A stretch of 64,000 nt of DNA. Source: Alphaproteobacteria bacterium. GTDB lineage: Bacteria; Pseudomonadota; Alphaproteobacteria; MPNO01; UBA830. How positions within the stretch are numbered: the stretch's first letter is position 1; the number at the start of each line of letters is the position of its first letter. The stretch is taken from contig JAJEBT010000128.1 of NCBI GenBank assembly GCA_022822405.1, forward strand, positions 1-64,000, read 5' to 3'. The position numbers and the translations under genes are program-made. Shown here in pieces: positions 50,413-61,152 of the stretch. Under the pieces are notes generated by a model, which was not told the origin of the DNA, searched no databases, and worked only from the letters and a program-made list of their open reading frames with translations.

Positions 50413-53037
50413 ATGCGAAATTCTTGGGGTTTCGAGCTCGATACGTCCGTTGCCCGGTTGATGTACCGGGACGACCACGCATGGACGGAAGTCGCCAGGG
50501 AGCGGATCGAAGGCCCGAATTTCGCAGGACGCCTGAAGGCAATGGTGGCGCTGATCGAGGATGACGCGGCAACAGACCTGTTTCTTCCTCGCAGCCAGAT
50601 CGTGTACGCGGATGTCCAGATTGATCCCGACAATGCGACGCGGCAGGAGCTTGAACGCGCTCTGGGCGAGCATATGCCGCACCAGATCGGCAAACTGGAT
50701 CTCGACTGGGAAGTGACGGTACATGGCACCGTGCGGGTCGCGGCAATTTCGCTGGAGACACTGAGACAAACCCTGGTCTTTGCTTCGGCGCTCGGTATCC
50801 GTATCGGCAAGCTCTCCACGTTCGCTGGCCCGGCCGACTTTCCTCGCTCCCCCAACTTCTGCGGTCGTGGCGCGGACGTTCCGCTTTCATCCTTGATCGA
50901 CAGTGTCTCGGACGACAAGGCACGCAAGATCCCCGGTGCAGGGATTGGCAACCTCCTGATGCCCTTGCTGGGTGCGGTTGGCCATTGGATCCCGCAGCGC
51001 CTTCGAGCCGGAGCGATGTTCGCCGTCGCATTCGCCGCCGCCCTGGGAATTGCAGCCCTTGTATGGACAGCCTTGCCGCCTGAGTTCAGGATGTCCGAAC
51101 AGCCATTGGACGAACGCCCCGAAAGCGGGCTGGCCTCGGGAACACCACTGGCCGAACCGGACTTGGCCGCGTCGGCGCCAGAGAGCGCGGGCACGACGAT
51201 CGACCTCTTGCGGCAACAACCGCCGGTCGTCCATGCCGACGCGCGGCAGCTCGCTGGCGGGTGGCGTCGAGGCGAACTTCAGGCACCCGCCGACGACGTC
51301 AGCATCACCCCGGCGCCCGTGACCAAGGTCTTGGCCTTGACGCAGCCGCATTTCCCGCCCTTGCCGCAAGTCGAGCACGACGCGCCGGAGCGCGTGGATA
51401 CGGCGAATGGTCTCTTGCTTAATCAACCGCCGGTCGTCCACGCCGACGCACGGCAGCTCTCGGACCTGTGGCGTCGGAACGAACTTCGGACGCCCGACGA
51501 CGACACCGGCATCACCGCCACGCCGCTGCCGACGACATTGGTGCTGACGCAGCCGCATGTCACGCAATTGCCGCAAGCCGAGCATGAACCGCCGGAGCGC
51601 GTGGACACGGCGAACGGTCTCCTGCTGCAACAGCCGCCTGTCACCCACGCCGACGCATGGCAGCTCTCGGACCTGTGGCGTCGGAGCGAACTTCAGGCGC
51701 CCGACGATGACACCGGCTTCGCCGTCGCACCCTTGCCTCCGGCATTGGCCTTGTCGCATCCGAAATTTCCGCCCTCGCCGCGCGCCGAACACGACGCACC
51801 GGCGCACGCGGACACGGCGAATGGTCTCTTGCTGCAGAAACCGCCGGCCGCCCACGCCGACTCGCAGCAGGTGTCGGACCTGTGGCGCAGGGGCGAACTT
51901 CAGGTGCCCGACGATGACATCGGCTTCGCCGTCGCACCCTTGCCTCCGGCATTGGCCTTGTCGCTGCCGCACCTCCCGCCTTCGCCGCAAACCGGGCACG
52001 GCGCACCGGCGCACGTGGATACGGCGCATGGTCTCTTGCTCCAGAAACCGCCGGTCGCCCAAACCGACTCGCAGCAGGTGTCGGACTTGTGGCACAGGGG
52101 CGAACTTCAGGCATCCGACGATGATGCCAGCATCACCGCCGCGCCCCTGACAAGAGCGTTTGCCTCGACAGGGGCGCATCTCGCGCCCGCACCGCACGCC
52201 GTGCCGGCCGCGCCCCTTGTCCTGGACACCCCGCTGCCGGTGGACCACGACCCAATGGCACCTGCATTTGCAGACCGCCTCACGCCGCATGTCGATTCGC
52301 CATCCGGAACGAATCCCGCATTTGAACGGCCGGCATACGCCTTGCGCGAAACAGGCGACGTCACGGATGGCTCCGTCGACGCCGCACCTGCCCCGGACAT
52401 GATCGCCAGCCGCACGCCAGTCCCTCCGGAACTCCTGCCACGCATGCGGCCCGACGGGTTCACGGAATACGTCGAACGCCTGAAGTTCGGCGGACGCACT
52501 CTCGCGGAACTCGCGACCCTGCGCGCCGTGCCGCGACCGGCCTCGGCCCAGCAACTGGCCGCCCGCCCTGCGGAACCGTCCGTTGCGGCAGTTGGCTTCG
52601 GGTCTGCGGCACCGGGAATGCGGCCTGTCAATTTCGAGGCGATCGTCGCGGCAGCCGAAACCCGGAGACGTCTCGCGGCCGCGGCACGGGCACAGCGGGC
52701 ACTGGATGCCGCGAGAGACGCACAATCCGCTCTTGTCGCAGATGCCGAGCCTGAATTGCCGCAGGAGAACCTGTCGAACCGGGGCACGCCGTCACGCTCG
52801 ACCGTTGCCACGCGTGCAACGATTCCGAACGCGATCAGGCTCAACGAAGTGAACCTCGTGGGCGTCTACGGAACCACCAGCGATCGCCGCGCCCTCGTGC
52901 GCCTGCCGTCGGGACGATACGTGCGAGTGAGGGTCGGCGATCGCGTCGACGGAGGCAGGGTTGCACGGATTACCGAAAGCGAACTGTTCTACCAGAAAGG
53001 CAACCGGACGGTCTCGCTGAGGGTCCCGAGGGGCTGA
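50413..53037 (+). CDS. Large repeat-containing inner-membrane protein with GspL/PilM-like start and GspC/PilP-like end
   Basis: An 874-residue protein, function unknown. Residues 1-150 look like a cytosolic domain (FELDTSVARLMYRDD, LFLPRSQIVYADVQIDPDN) resembling GspL/PilM-type ASKHA domains; this is a weak impression. One membrane helix follows at about 200-222 (AMFAVAFAAALGIAALVWTAL). A long Pro/Asp-rich region contains five 69-residue repeats (residues about 261-605). The C-terminal 65 residues (NEVNLVGVYGTTSDRRALV, then RVGDRVDGGRVARI) resemble the GspC/PilP homology region. It may span the periplasm as a scaffold. The ATG at 50413 is the first after the gap; a longer reading upstream overlaps the ArsR gene. 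Confidence 0.75.
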   Translation: MRNSWGFELDTSVARLMYRDDHAWTEVARERIEGPNFAGRLKAMVALIEDDAATDLFLPRSQIVYADVQIDPDNATRQELERALGEHMPHQIGKLDLDWEVTVHGTVRVAAISLETLRQTLVFASALGIRIGKLSTFAGPADFPRSPNFCGRGADVPLSSLIDSVSDDKARKIPGAGIGNLLMPLLGAVGHWIPQRLRAGAMFAVAFAAALGIAALVWTALPPEFRMSEQPLDERPESGLASGTPLAEPDLAASAPESAGTTIDLLRQQPPVVHADARQLAGGWRRGELQAPADDVSITPAPVTKVLALTQPHFPPLPQVEHDAPERVDTANGLLLNQPPVVHADARQLSDLWRRNELRTPDDDTGITATPLPTTLVLTQPHVTQLPQAEHEPPERVDTANGLLLQQPPVTHADAWQLSDLWRRSELQAPDDDTGFAVAPLPPALALSHPKFPPSPRAEHDAPAHADTANGLLLQKPPAAHADSQQVSDLWRRGELQVPDDDIGFAVAPLPPALALSLPHLPPSPQTGHGAPAHVDTAHGLLLQKPPVAQTDSQQVSDLWHRGELQASDDDASITAAPLTRAFASTGAHLAPAPHAVPAAPLVLDTPLPVDHDPMAPAFADRLTPHVDSPSGTNPAFERPAYALRETGDVTDGSVDAAPAPDMIASRTPVPPELLPRMRPDGFTEYVERLKFGGRTLAELATLRAVPRPASAQQLAARPAEPSVAAVGFGSAAPGMRPVNFEAIVAAAETRRRLAAAARAQRALDAARDAQSALVADAEPELPQENLSNRGTPSRSTVATRATIPNAIRLNEVNLVGVYGTTSDRRALVRLPSGRYVRVRVGDRVDGGRVARITESELFYQKGNRTVSLRVPRG
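51193..52227 (+). repeat. Five tandem 207-bp (69-residue) coding repeats
   Basis: The units start at 51193, 51400, 51607, 51814 and 52021. Each encodes a TANGLLLxxPP start, HADxxQ(L/V)SDLWRRxEL in the middle, a DDD segment, a P-L-P hydrophobic block, and E/G-H-xAPxxxD at the end. Units 2-4 are closest; the first and last are diverged. The period is exactly in frame, so unit number can change without breaking the gene. Confidence 0.9.
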
Positions 53038-53053
53038 CAGGACGGACGGGCCG

Positions 53054-54175
53054 TCACATGCCGGTCGACCGCTGCACGGACGCCGCTTCGCCGTACTCCC
53101 CCCTCGCGAGTTCCTCCGCCTCGATCGATTCGAAGAGCGCCTTGAAATTGCCTTCCCCGAATCCCTCGTCGCCCTTCCTCTGGATGAACTCGAAGAAGAT
53201 CGGACCGATCACGGTCTTCGAGAATATCTGGAGCAGGATCCTTGTCTCGCCGCCGTTCACGACCCCCTCCCCGTCGATCAGGATGCCGTGCGTCTTCATC
53301 CTTTCGATCGGCTCCTCATGGCCGGCGACGCGCTCCCTCGACAGTTCGTAATACGTGGCCGGCGGCGGCGGCATGAATCGAACACCGTTCTCGTGGATCG
53401 CATCGGTTGCGCCATAGATGTCGCGCGCCCCGACGGCGATGTGCTGGATGCCCTCGCCCTTGTACTTCTTCAGGTAGGTAACGATCTGGCCTGTCTCGCC
53501 GCGGTCCTCGTTGATCGGAATGCGTATCCTGCCGCATGGCGACGTGAGGGCGCGGCTGTACAGACCCGTGTACTTGCCCTGGATGTCGAAGAAGCGGATT
53601 TCCCTGAAGTTGAACAGATCGCCGTAGAACCGGAACCACGTGTCCATGTTGCCCTTGAAGACGTTGTGGGTCAGGTGATCAATGTACCAGAAGCCCACGC
53701 CCTCCGGCTTGCTGGTCGCTAGCCAGTTGAACTCCTCGTTGTAGGGCGAGGTGTCGTGGTAGCGGTCGATGAAATAGATGAGGCTGCCGCCAATGCCGAC
53801 GATGGCGGGCACGTCCATGGTCTTGCCTGGCCCGGCATACTCCTCGGCCCCGAGCGCGACGGCGCGCGCAAGGGCGTGTTTCGCGTCCGCGACACGCCAG
53901 GCCATCGAGGGCGCCGCAGGCCCGTGCATCCCGATGAACCCGCTCGCGTGGCCGTACGGCTCGGCATTGATGACGTAGGTGATGTCGCCCTGCTGCCAAA
54001 GCTCGACGGCCTTGGTCTTGTGCGTCGCGACATGCGCGTATCCCATCCTGGCGAACAGGTCCCGGAGCTCCTGCGGCTCGGGATGAGCGAATTCAACGAA
54101 CTCGAATCCGTCGGTTCCGGCCGGATTCTCCGGCGTGATCCTGGACTTCGGCGCGTCATGCGGAAAGGGTCCCAA
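53054..54175 (-). CDS. hpd: 4-hydroxyphenylpyruvate dioxygenase
   Basis: A 373-residue enzyme of tyrosine degradation that turns 4-hydroxyphenylpyruvate into homogentisate. The iron ligands are H167 (IDHLTHNV), H245 (GIQHIAV) and E329 (FFEFIQRKG). The C-terminal gate helix EGNFKALFESIE is present. The start is most likely the TTG at 54175, 8 nt after AGGGAG, giving MGPFPHDAPKSRI. A second TTG at 54205 is open but lacks a site. The divergent Lrp-type gene and the inverted repeat between them suggest control by an aromatic amino acid. The rest of the homogentisate pathway is not in the window. Confidence 0.95.
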   Translation of the reverse strand: MGPFPHDAPKSRITPENPAGTDGFEFVEFAHPEPQELRDLFARMGYAHVATHKTKAVELWQQGDITYVINAEPYGHASGFIGMHGPAAPSMAWRVADAKHALARAVALGAEEYAGPGKTMDVPAIVGIGGSLIYFIDRYHDTSPYNEEFNWLATSKPEGVGFWYIDHLTHNVFKGNMDTWFRFYGDLFNFREIRFFDIQGKYTGLYSRALTSPCGRIRIPINEDRGETGQIVTYLKKYKGEGIQHIAVGARDIYGATDAIHENGVRFMPPPPATYYELSRERVAGHEEPIERMKTHGILIDGEGVVNGGETRILLQIFSKTVIGPIFFEFIQRKGDEGFGEGNFKALFESIEAEELARGEYGEAASVQRSTGM

Positions 54176-54261
54176 TTGCGCGTCTCCCTCTGCTGCGTCG
54201 CACAACCCTACCGACTCAACTGTGCGTGTTTCGCGCGTTTTCTCGGAAATGACCTAAATTT

Positions 54262-54280
54262 TTCGCAAAAATATTGCGAA
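54262..54280. promoter_or_regulatory. Inverted repeat in the hpd/lrp divergent region
   Basis: TTCGCAA (54262-54268), a 5-nt AT spacer, then TTGCGAA (54274-54280) form a perfect palindrome in an AT-rich stretch between hpd and the Lrp-type gene. It lies 28 nt before the lrp start and is a good candidate operator for that regulator. Confidence 0.6.
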
Positions 54281-54308
54281 TTCATCGTGAATCATGCACT
54301 ATTCCCGC

Positions 54309-54770
54309 ATGACAGGTATGGACGATACAGATCTTCGGCTTCTGGCAACGCTTCAAGGCAATGCCCAATTGACCTCCGAGAGACTCGGCGAAATCCTGCA
54401 CCTCTCGCCAAGCCAGGTCGGACGGCGTCGCCAGCGCCTTGAAGCCGCAGGCTATATCGAAGGCTATCGCGCCCGGATCTCGGCAACCCGGCTGGGTCTT
54501 TCCGTGCAGGCATTCGTGGCCGTACAGATGGCGAGCCACGCACCCGCCCTGATCAGGACATTCGTGCGAACAATCGAAACCCGGCGCGAAATCACCAGCG
54601 CCTGGACCATGACGGGCGAGGCGGACTATCTCCTAAGGATCTACTGCGCCGACTTGCCGTCGTTCAACCGGTTGATCCACGACGTCCTGCTGCCCCACGC
54701 TGCGGTGGCCCGCGTGCAAAGCCAGATCGTCATGGAGCAGATCAAGGTTGACGGACCGTTGCCGGTCTGA
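54309..54770 (+). CDS. Lrp/AsnC-family transcriptional regulator
   Basis: A 153-residue regulator. The N-terminal helix-turn-helix is MDDTDLRLLATLQGNAQ, then ERLGEILHLSPSQVGRRRQRL, then EAAGYIEGYRARI. It is followed by the RAM ligand-binding fold (VQAFVAVQMASH, SAWTMTGEADYLLRIYCADL). The start could be the ATG at 54309 or 54318; neither has a clear ribosome-binding site. Divergent orientation to hpd suggests it regulates tyrosine catabolism and itself. Confidence 0.9.
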   Translation: MTGMDDTDLRLLATLQGNAQLTSERLGEILHLSPSQVGRRRQRLEAAGYIEGYRARISATRLGLSVQAFVAVQMASHAPALIRTFVRTIETRREITSAWTMTGEADYLLRIYCADLPSFNRLIHDVLLPHAAVARVQSQIVMEQIKVDGPLPV

Positions 54771-54772
54771 CT

Positions 54773-54821
54773 CCTCCGGCAGAGCAGCCTGCTGCACTTG
54801 CTTGCCGTCCGCGGCCGGAGG
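54773..54821. terminator. Possible hairpin between converging genes
   Basis: CCTCCGGC (54773-54780) and GCCGGAGG (54814-54821) are perfect complements with a 33-nt loop that can itself fold (GCAG/CTGC). It sits exactly between the stops of the Lrp-type and ankyrin genes. There is no T-run. Confidence 0.3.
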
Positions 54822-54827
54822 CTCTGG

Positions 54828-55511
54828 TTAGGATTGACCTGGCCTGGAGGCTCGTCGACTGCCGTCGGTTTCCGGGCGCCCGCCGGTTCGATTGAAGTAG
54901 GCAGCGATTGCGTGGTCGAGCTCCTTGTAGAGCTCGTCCCCGCGTCGGCTTGCCCAGATCAGGGCCTGGAGACGCAGGTCGCGGTTGGAGAAATCGATCG
55001 TTCCGGTCCTGAGAAGATAGATCGCGATATCGGCATGCTTGTTCTTGATTGCCTCGATGAGGGCGTTGTTTCGTCCGGTCTTGTCCGAAATGTTAACGTT
55101 CGCGCCGTGGCTGACAAGGCACCGTGCAATGTGGGCATGACCCTTGACGGCGGTCTCGATCAGCGCGGTACGCCCATAGTACTCGGCCTGAAGATCCACC
55201 AAAGTCCTGTGATGGCGCAGAAGGCACTCCACGATGTCGAGGTTTCCACCGCCGGCGGCAAGCATCAGCGGCGTGCTCCCCCACTTGTTCCTGGAATTGA
55301 CGTCGATGTCCGGATGTTCGAGCAACAGCCTGGTCAGGTCACGGTGCTGGCCGTGAACGGCAATGTGAAGTGCCGTCCAGCCATCGCCGTCGGCGGCATT
55401 GACATCCGCGGTCGCAAGGGCTGACCGGGCCGCCGGGATGTCGCCCGCAATGGCTGCCTGGATCAGTTCTGCATCTTCGCCGGACTGTTCGTGTTCAACC
55501 ATGGACTTCAT
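54828..55511 (-). CDS. Ankyrin-repeat protein
   Basis: A 227-residue cytosolic protein with about five ankyrin repeats: GDGWTALHIAVHGQHRDLTR, KWGSTPLMLAAGGGNLDIVE, YYGRTALIETAVKGHAHIAR, KTGRNNALIEAIKNKHADIA. An Asp/Glu-rich N terminus and a basic C-terminal tail (GGRPETDGSRRASRPGQS) flank them. A protein-binding role is expected; the partner is unknown. The ATG at 55511 follows GAAAGGG; 55538 and 55502 are alternatives. It lies downstream of ureG on the same strand but 190 bp away, so it may be a separate unit. Confidence 0.85.
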   Translation of the reverse strand: MKSMVEHEQSGEDAELIQAAIAGDIPAARSALATADVNAADGDGWTALHIAVHGQHRDLTRLLLEHPDIDVNSRNKWGSTPLMLAAGGGNLDIVECLLRHHRTLVDLQAEYYGRTALIETAVKGHAHIARCLVSHGANVNISDKTGRNNALIEAIKNKHADIAIYLLRTGTIDFSNRDLRLQALIWASRRGDELYKELDHAIAAYFNRTGGRPETDGSRRASRPGQS

Positions 55512-55701
55512 GACCCTTTCTTCAAGAGTGTCCCGCATTCGCCGGCGGTCCCGGGTTCCCTGGCCGCCGGGTGTGGGACACCGTCCTCAGCCCACCGGTT
55601 CAACGTGACCGGCAACCCGCCGACATCGACCCCTCGCCGAAACGCAAGTCTCCCGGCCTGCACTTGCCGGTCGGGCCCGGCATCGTCTCCGCCTCGGATT
55701 A

Positions 55702-56322
55702 TCATTTGCGGCCCAGATCGCCAATGTCGTCAATGTGGCGCAGGATCGTGTTCACGCCACTGCCGAACCTGAGCTGGCAGAACACGTAGGGCCTGCCGGC
55801 ACGCACCCGGTCGGTGTCGCGCTTCATGAGATCAAGATCTGCATCCACGTGCGGAGCCAGATCCGTCTTGTTGATGACCAGGATGTCCGAGCGGGTGATC
55901 GCCGGCCCGCCCTTGCGCGGGATTTCCTCTCCGGCCGCAACGTCGATGACATAGATCGTCAGGTCGGCGAGCTCCGGCGAAAACGTGGCCGACAGGTTGT
56001 CCCCGCCCGACTCGATCAGGACCAGGTCAAGATCGGGATGCGCTTCGCAAAGCTCGGCGATCGCGGCAAGGTTGATCGAGGCGTCCTCGCGGATCGCCGT
56101 GTGCGGGCAGCCGCCGGTTTCGACGCCCTTGATCCGGTCGGACGGCAGGGCCTGGAGACGCAAGAGGGCGTCGGCATCCTCCCGGGTGTAGATGTCGTTC
56201 GTCACGACGGCCATCGACAGGTCGTCGCGAAACGCCTTGCAGAGCGCTGCGGTCAGAGTGGTCTTCCCGGCCCCGACCGGGCCGCCGATGCCGATGCGGA
56301 GAGGGCCGTTCGGACTGTTCAT
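55702..56322 (-). CDS. ureG: Urease accessory GTPase UreG
   Basis: A 206-residue GTPase that delivers nickel to urease with UreE, UreF and UreD. The P-loop [10 protein letters not shown] is at residues 13-22, the metal-binding Cys72-Pro-His74 in [12 protein letters not shown], the ESGGDNL motif at 104-110, and NKTD (151-154) for guanine recognition. The ATG at 56322 overlaps ureF by 4 nt. An upstream in-frame extension is antisense-like and is not part of the protein. Confidence 0.97.
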   Translation of the reverse strand: MNSPNGPLRIGIGGPVGAGKTTLTAALCKAFRDDLSMAVVTNDIYTREDADALLRLQALPSDRIKGVETGGCPHTAIREDASINLAAIAELCEAHPDLDLVLIESGGDNLSATFSPELADLTIYVIDVAAGEEIPRKGGPAITRSDILVINKTDLAPHVDADLDLMKRDTDRVRAGRPYVFCQLRFGSGVNTILRHIDDIGDLGRK

Positions 56323-56963
56323 GTACGGAAAATCCTCGAATTCAGGGTTTCGTGCCGCATCGAGGCGACATCGGTCAGGAACGCCGCAGACGCAAGCTTC
56401 GACAGGTCGCCGTCGCGCGTGTCCTCCGCAACCTCGGGGCAAAGCAGGGTCAGCCGCCGAAGGATGGCCTGCCCTTGCTGCTGGCCGACGGCAAGCAGTC
56501 GCTGGCCGGCAGCGACGAGGTTGGACAGAAAGGCGTGGAGGTAGAGTTGCTGGGTCAACGCAAGGGGCAGGGCTTCCTGTGCGGCTGCGGCACCGAGCGC
56601 GACCGGGAAGGTCAGCTCTTCCGCCGCAACGTCCCAGGCGGCCAGGGCTTTGCCAAGCGCCTTGCCCTGCGCCGCCTTCTCCAGCCGCCGTTCGGCCGAG
56701 GCCGCAAAGGCGCGTGCCGCCCGGTCGACTTCCCCGAGCCGTCGCGGCGTTTCGGCCGTGAATGCGGCGGCCAGAAGCAGGGAATCCGCCCGGCCTGCAC
56801 CACGCAGCAAGACGTCTTCGAGCCAGGCCTCCAGGCCGGCTCCATCCTTCACCCACCCCAGGCCCACCGCACCTTCCAGGCCGTGGCTATAGGCGAACGA
56901 TCCGACCGGAAATGCCGGAGAGAGCCATTGTGCCAGGGTCAGGACCTGCGTGTCAGTGGGCAT
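56319..56963 (-). CDS. ureF: Urease accessory protein UreF
   Basis: A 214-residue helical protein that acts as the platform and GTPase checkpoint for Ure[20 protein letters not shown] near the N terminus is the family mark, and the C-terminal [19 protein letters not shown] is typical. The ATG at 56963 lies inside the last codons of ureE (11-nt overlap); ATG 56969 is an alternative. Co-translated with ureE and ureG. Confidence 0.95.
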   Translation of the reverse strand: MPTDTQVLTLAQWLSPAFPVGSFAYSHGLEGAVGLGWVKDGAGLEAWLEDVLLRGAGRADSLLLAAAFTAETPRRLGEVDRAARAFAASAERRLEKAAQGKALGKALAAWDVAAEELTFPVALGAAAAQEALPLALTQQLYLHAFLSNLVAAGQRLLAVGQQQGQAILRRLTLLCPEVAEDTRDGDLSKLASAAFLTDVASMRHETLNSRIFRT

Positions 56964-57390
56964 GAGCATGGGTGCGGCCATGGCCGTAGGCGCCGCCCTC
57001 CGGAGAAAATGGTTCGGTAACCGGCGTGACTTCTGCACCGAGTCTCTCCAGCATGTCGCGCATCACGTGATCGCGCTGGATCAGGAGACGGTCGGATTCA
57101 ATCTGGCACGGCATGTGGCGGTTTCCGATGTGCCAGGCGAGCCGGATCAGGTCGCCTTTCACCTGGAAGAGCTCTTCCTTGGCGGGCACGACCCCGACGA
57201 CGCGGCCATCCTCCAGAACAAACGCTTCATGCTGGTCCACCGAAGTCGTCCGGGACAGATCCACGAGAAATCGCAACCCGCTTGCGGCGGTCAGCACCTT
57301 GCGGCGCAGGAACCGCGCCTCGTGGTCCAGGACCACGCTGTCGTCAGCATGATGCGTGTGCTTCACCGTTCGGCTGACAGGAAGAGTCAT
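56953..57390 (-). CDS. ureE: Urease accessory nickel chaperone UreE
   Basis: A 145-residue nickel carrier: N-terminal peptide-binding domain (SVVLDHEARFLRRK), C-terminal metal domain with AWHIGNRHMPCQIE and DHVMRDMLERLGAEV. It ends in a short His-rich tail ([10 protein letters not shown]) that binds nickel. The ATG at 57390 has GAGGAGA upstream. It lies 10 nt after ureC. Confidence 0.95.
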   Translation of the reverse strand: MTLPVSRTVKHTHHADDSVVLDHEARFLRRKVLTAASGLRFLVDLSRTTSVDQHEAFVLEDGRVVGVVPAKEELFQVKGDLIRLAWHIGNRHMPCQIESDRLLIQRDHVMRDMLERLGAEVTPVTEPFSPEGGAYGHGRTHAHAH

Positions 57391-57400
57391 CGCGGTCTCC

Positions 57401-59110
<1,710 letters not shown>

Positions 59111-59176
59111 GATGCTCTCCCCTCCTATCCACTCCGGGGCGCGCAGGCGAGACACGGAACAGCGGCAAGCCAGGCA

Positions 59177-59482
59177 TCACAGCGCTCCCATGACCTGTTG
59201 ATTGAACCCGAACACGTTGCGCGCGCCGCCTATGGGAATGAGCTGCACCTCCCGGCGTTGACCCGGCTCAAAGCGCACCGCTGTTCCGGCTGCGATGTCG
59301 AGCCGCATGCCTCGCGCCGCGTCGCGGTCGAATTCCAACGCGCCGTTCGCCTCTCCGAAATGGTAGTGCGAGCCGACCTGCACCGGCCGGTCGCCGGTAT
59401 TGGCAACCATCAGCGTGACGGGATCCCGATCCGCGTTCAGCGTGACGTCATCCGGCCCGGCCATCACTTCGCCGGGAATCAT
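59177..59482 (-). CDS. ureB: Urease beta subunit
   Basis: A 101-residue structural subunit. [45 protein letters not shown] and [16 protein letters not shown] are the family blocks. Its start overlaps the stop of the small ORF between ureA and ureB by 4 nt (ATGA), so its translation depends on that ORF. Confidence 0.97.
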   Translation of the reverse strand: MIPGEVMAGPDDVTLNADRDPVTLMVANTGDRPVQVGSHYHFGEANGALEFDRDAARGMRLDIAAGTAVRFEPGQRREVQLIPIGGARNVFGFNQQVMGAL

Positions 59483-59634
59483 GTGTGCACCTTCGCGCGG
59501 TTCAGCCCTGCCAAAACTGCCGTCGCGGCGAGGCAGACGCCGATGAACGCGCCCCGGCCGACATGGATGGGGGGCGATGCCGCCTCATGGGCCCGGGCAG
59601 GCAGTGGAAGACCATGCATGGGATACCCTCTCAT
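59479..59634 (-). CDS. 51-residue membrane protein between ureA and ureB
   Basis: A tiny protein with one predicted membrane helix ([17 protein letters not shown]) near its C terminus and a short N-terminal part rich in Pro/His ([17 protein letters not shown]). Both ends overlap urease subunit genes by 4 nt (ATGA), so it is almost certainly translated. I do not recognise a family. It could anchor the complex, help nickel or urea handling, or only serve translational coupling of ureB. Confidence 0.6.
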   Translation of the reverse strand: MRGYPMHGLPLPARAHEAASPPIHVGRGAFIGVCLAATAVLAGLNRAKVHT

Positions 59635-59933
59635 CGGATCGGATTGTGAACGGTGACCAGCTTCGTGCCGTCGGGAAAGGTCGCCTCCACCTGCACGTCG
59701 TGGATCATCTCGGCCACGCCTTCCATGCACTGATCCCTGGTGACGACCTCCGCACCGGCCTCCATCATGTCGGCGACCGAGCGGCCGTCGCGTGCGCCTT
59801 CGACAACCGCATCGGTGATCAGGGCAATGGCCTCGGGGTGGTTCAGCTTCACGCCGCGCCCGAGCCGCCTGCGGGCGACGTCCGCCGCCATGGAGATGAG
59901 CAGCTTGTCCTTCTCGCGTGGCGTCAGGTTCAT
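59631..59933 (-). CDS. ureA: Urease gamma subunit
   Basis: A 100-residue structural subunit of the trimeric urease core: [27 protein letters not shown] and [18 protein letters not shown] are typical. It starts 1 nt after ureD and overlaps the small membrane ORF at its end. Confidence 0.97.
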   Translation of the reverse strand: MNLTPREKDKLLISMAADVARRRLGRGVKLNHPEAIALITDAVVEGARDGRSVADMMEAGAEVVTRDQCMEGVAEMIHDVQVEATFPDGTKLVTVHNPIR

Positions 59934-59934
59934 G

Positions 59935-60765
59935 TCAGATGCTCCAGCATCGGGGGAGCCCGTCCTGGCTCAGGTGATTCAGCAACGGGACTAGCCTTGA
60001 ACGCATCTCGTTGCCGTCACGGGAAACCAGGCGCATGACCAGCACGTCTTCATGGATGAGGCTGGCACCTGCGTGGAGGGGCAAGAAATGACGCACCATT
60101 GCAAGCTGCGCCTCGGCGTCGGAAGCGACATAGACCAGCGAGGCCATGGCGCGCGCACCGCCGGCGACGCCCGGACGATCAAGCTGCGCCTGCACATCGC
60201 CTGCCAGGCGGATGCGGTCCAGGTAGAGCGGGACACCCGCGCGCCGGACTTCTACCCGGTCCAGGACGTGCGCCGAGGTCAGGGTCTCTCCCATTTCAAG
60301 ACGACCGAAAACCAGGGGCTCCGTCAGCAGCAACGCGGCCCCATCCTGCAACTCAACTGTCAGCGATCGCTCCAGCACGCAGCCGTCGAAGAGAATCGTC
60401 TCCTGCGGCAGCCAGTTCACGCGTGCGCCTTCCGCCACGTCCAGGCGCGATTCGATTCGCCCTCGCTCTCCTGGCGAGGCGCGGTAGATCCGTTCCGCCG
60501 CCTGGGTGGTGAGTGTCAGGGTCGTCCCTGCCTCTGCGCGAGCGGACAGCGAAAAGCGATCGCCACCGGTGACTCCCCCGGCGCAGTTCAGGAGAACGGC
60601 TTGCAGCGCTTGCCCGGCGTTTCGGGGGAAAAGGCACTTCAGTGATCCCGACTGCCGCAATCTCCGCAATGCGGTGGCGCCATCCCTGGACTTGGCAACA
60701 AGCGAAACATCGCCCTGCGCACGCGCCATGACTGGTGCCGCAAACTGCGGAGATATCGGCAGCAA
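59935..60765 (-). CDS. ureD: Urease accessory protein UreD
   Basis: A 276-residue accessory protein that links apo-urease to UreF/Ure[43 protein letters not shown] and [12 protein letters not shown] are the family blocks. The start is uncertain. TTG 60765 is used, GGAGGG (60781-60786) is 15-20 nt away, and an ATC at 60774-60772 would be better spaced. ATG 60729 is a shorter option. It heads the urease operon. Confidence 0.94.
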   Translation of the reverse strand: MLPISPQFAAPVMARAQGDVSLVAKSRDGATALRRLRQSGSLKCLFPRNAGQALQAVLLNCAGGVTGGDRFSLSARAEAGTTLTLTTQAAERIYRASPGERGRIESRLDVAEGARVNWLPQETILFDGCVLERSLTVELQDGAALLLTEPLVFGRLEMGETLTSAHVLDRVEVRRAGVPLYLDRIRLAGDVQAQLDRPGVAGGARAMASLVYVASDAEAQLAMVRHFLPLHAGASLIHEDVLVMRLVSRDGNEMRSRLVPLLNHLSQDGLPRCWSI

Positions 60766-61152
60766 CTCGGTGATGTGTCCCTCCGGAGCGCGAATTCAAT
60801 GCCCCCATTTGAGCCGCTCCGCTCCGAATCGCCACGAAATTGCAAATTGGCCGCATCATGGGACCGTCCTCCGCCCTATTTTTGTGCAGAGAACACACTT
60901 CTAGATGAATTATTGGGCAACAAAGTCCGAAGCTGCGATTGCCCGCCGCTCTCAATTGCCAAGCATGCTGCAATGCAGAGACACTGTCCCTGTCCGCTTG
61001 GGGGTCAACCCCGAAGAGCGGGTGTGCGGCGACCGGAAAGCTAGGAACTCTCATCGGCCGCCACACGGGTGCAACTAGAAGTTGCGGAGCATGGGTACGG
61101 AATTCGGCGAGCTTAGGCAAGCGCCCTCGTCCCCCTCCGCAGGGAGAATACT
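60766..61152. other. 387-bp divergent regulatory region between urease and urea-transport genes
   Basis: No gene is seen. Two inverted repeats are visible: GCAACT (61071-61076)/AGTTGC (61080-61085) with a 3-nt loop close to urtA, and GGGCAA (60915-60920)/TTGCCC (60939-60944). Nitrogen-controlled promoters are expected for both operons, but I could not identify a convincing sigma-54 -24/-12 element. Confidence 0.45.

Noticed and set aside
51193-52227. Possible CRISPR-like or intergenic satellite array
   Set aside because: The 207-bp units are in frame, diverged and coding for protein; there are no short identical repeats with unique spacers.
50887-52725. Long 612-codon open frame on the - strand
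   Set aside because: It mirrors the codon pattern of the + strand repeat protein, has an Arg/Cys/Gly-rich composition, no ribosome-binding site and no domain-like sequence.
60766-61152. Sigma-54 (NtrC-type) promoter upstream of urtA or ureD
   Set aside because: No convincing GG-N10-GC element with correct flanks was found by eye.
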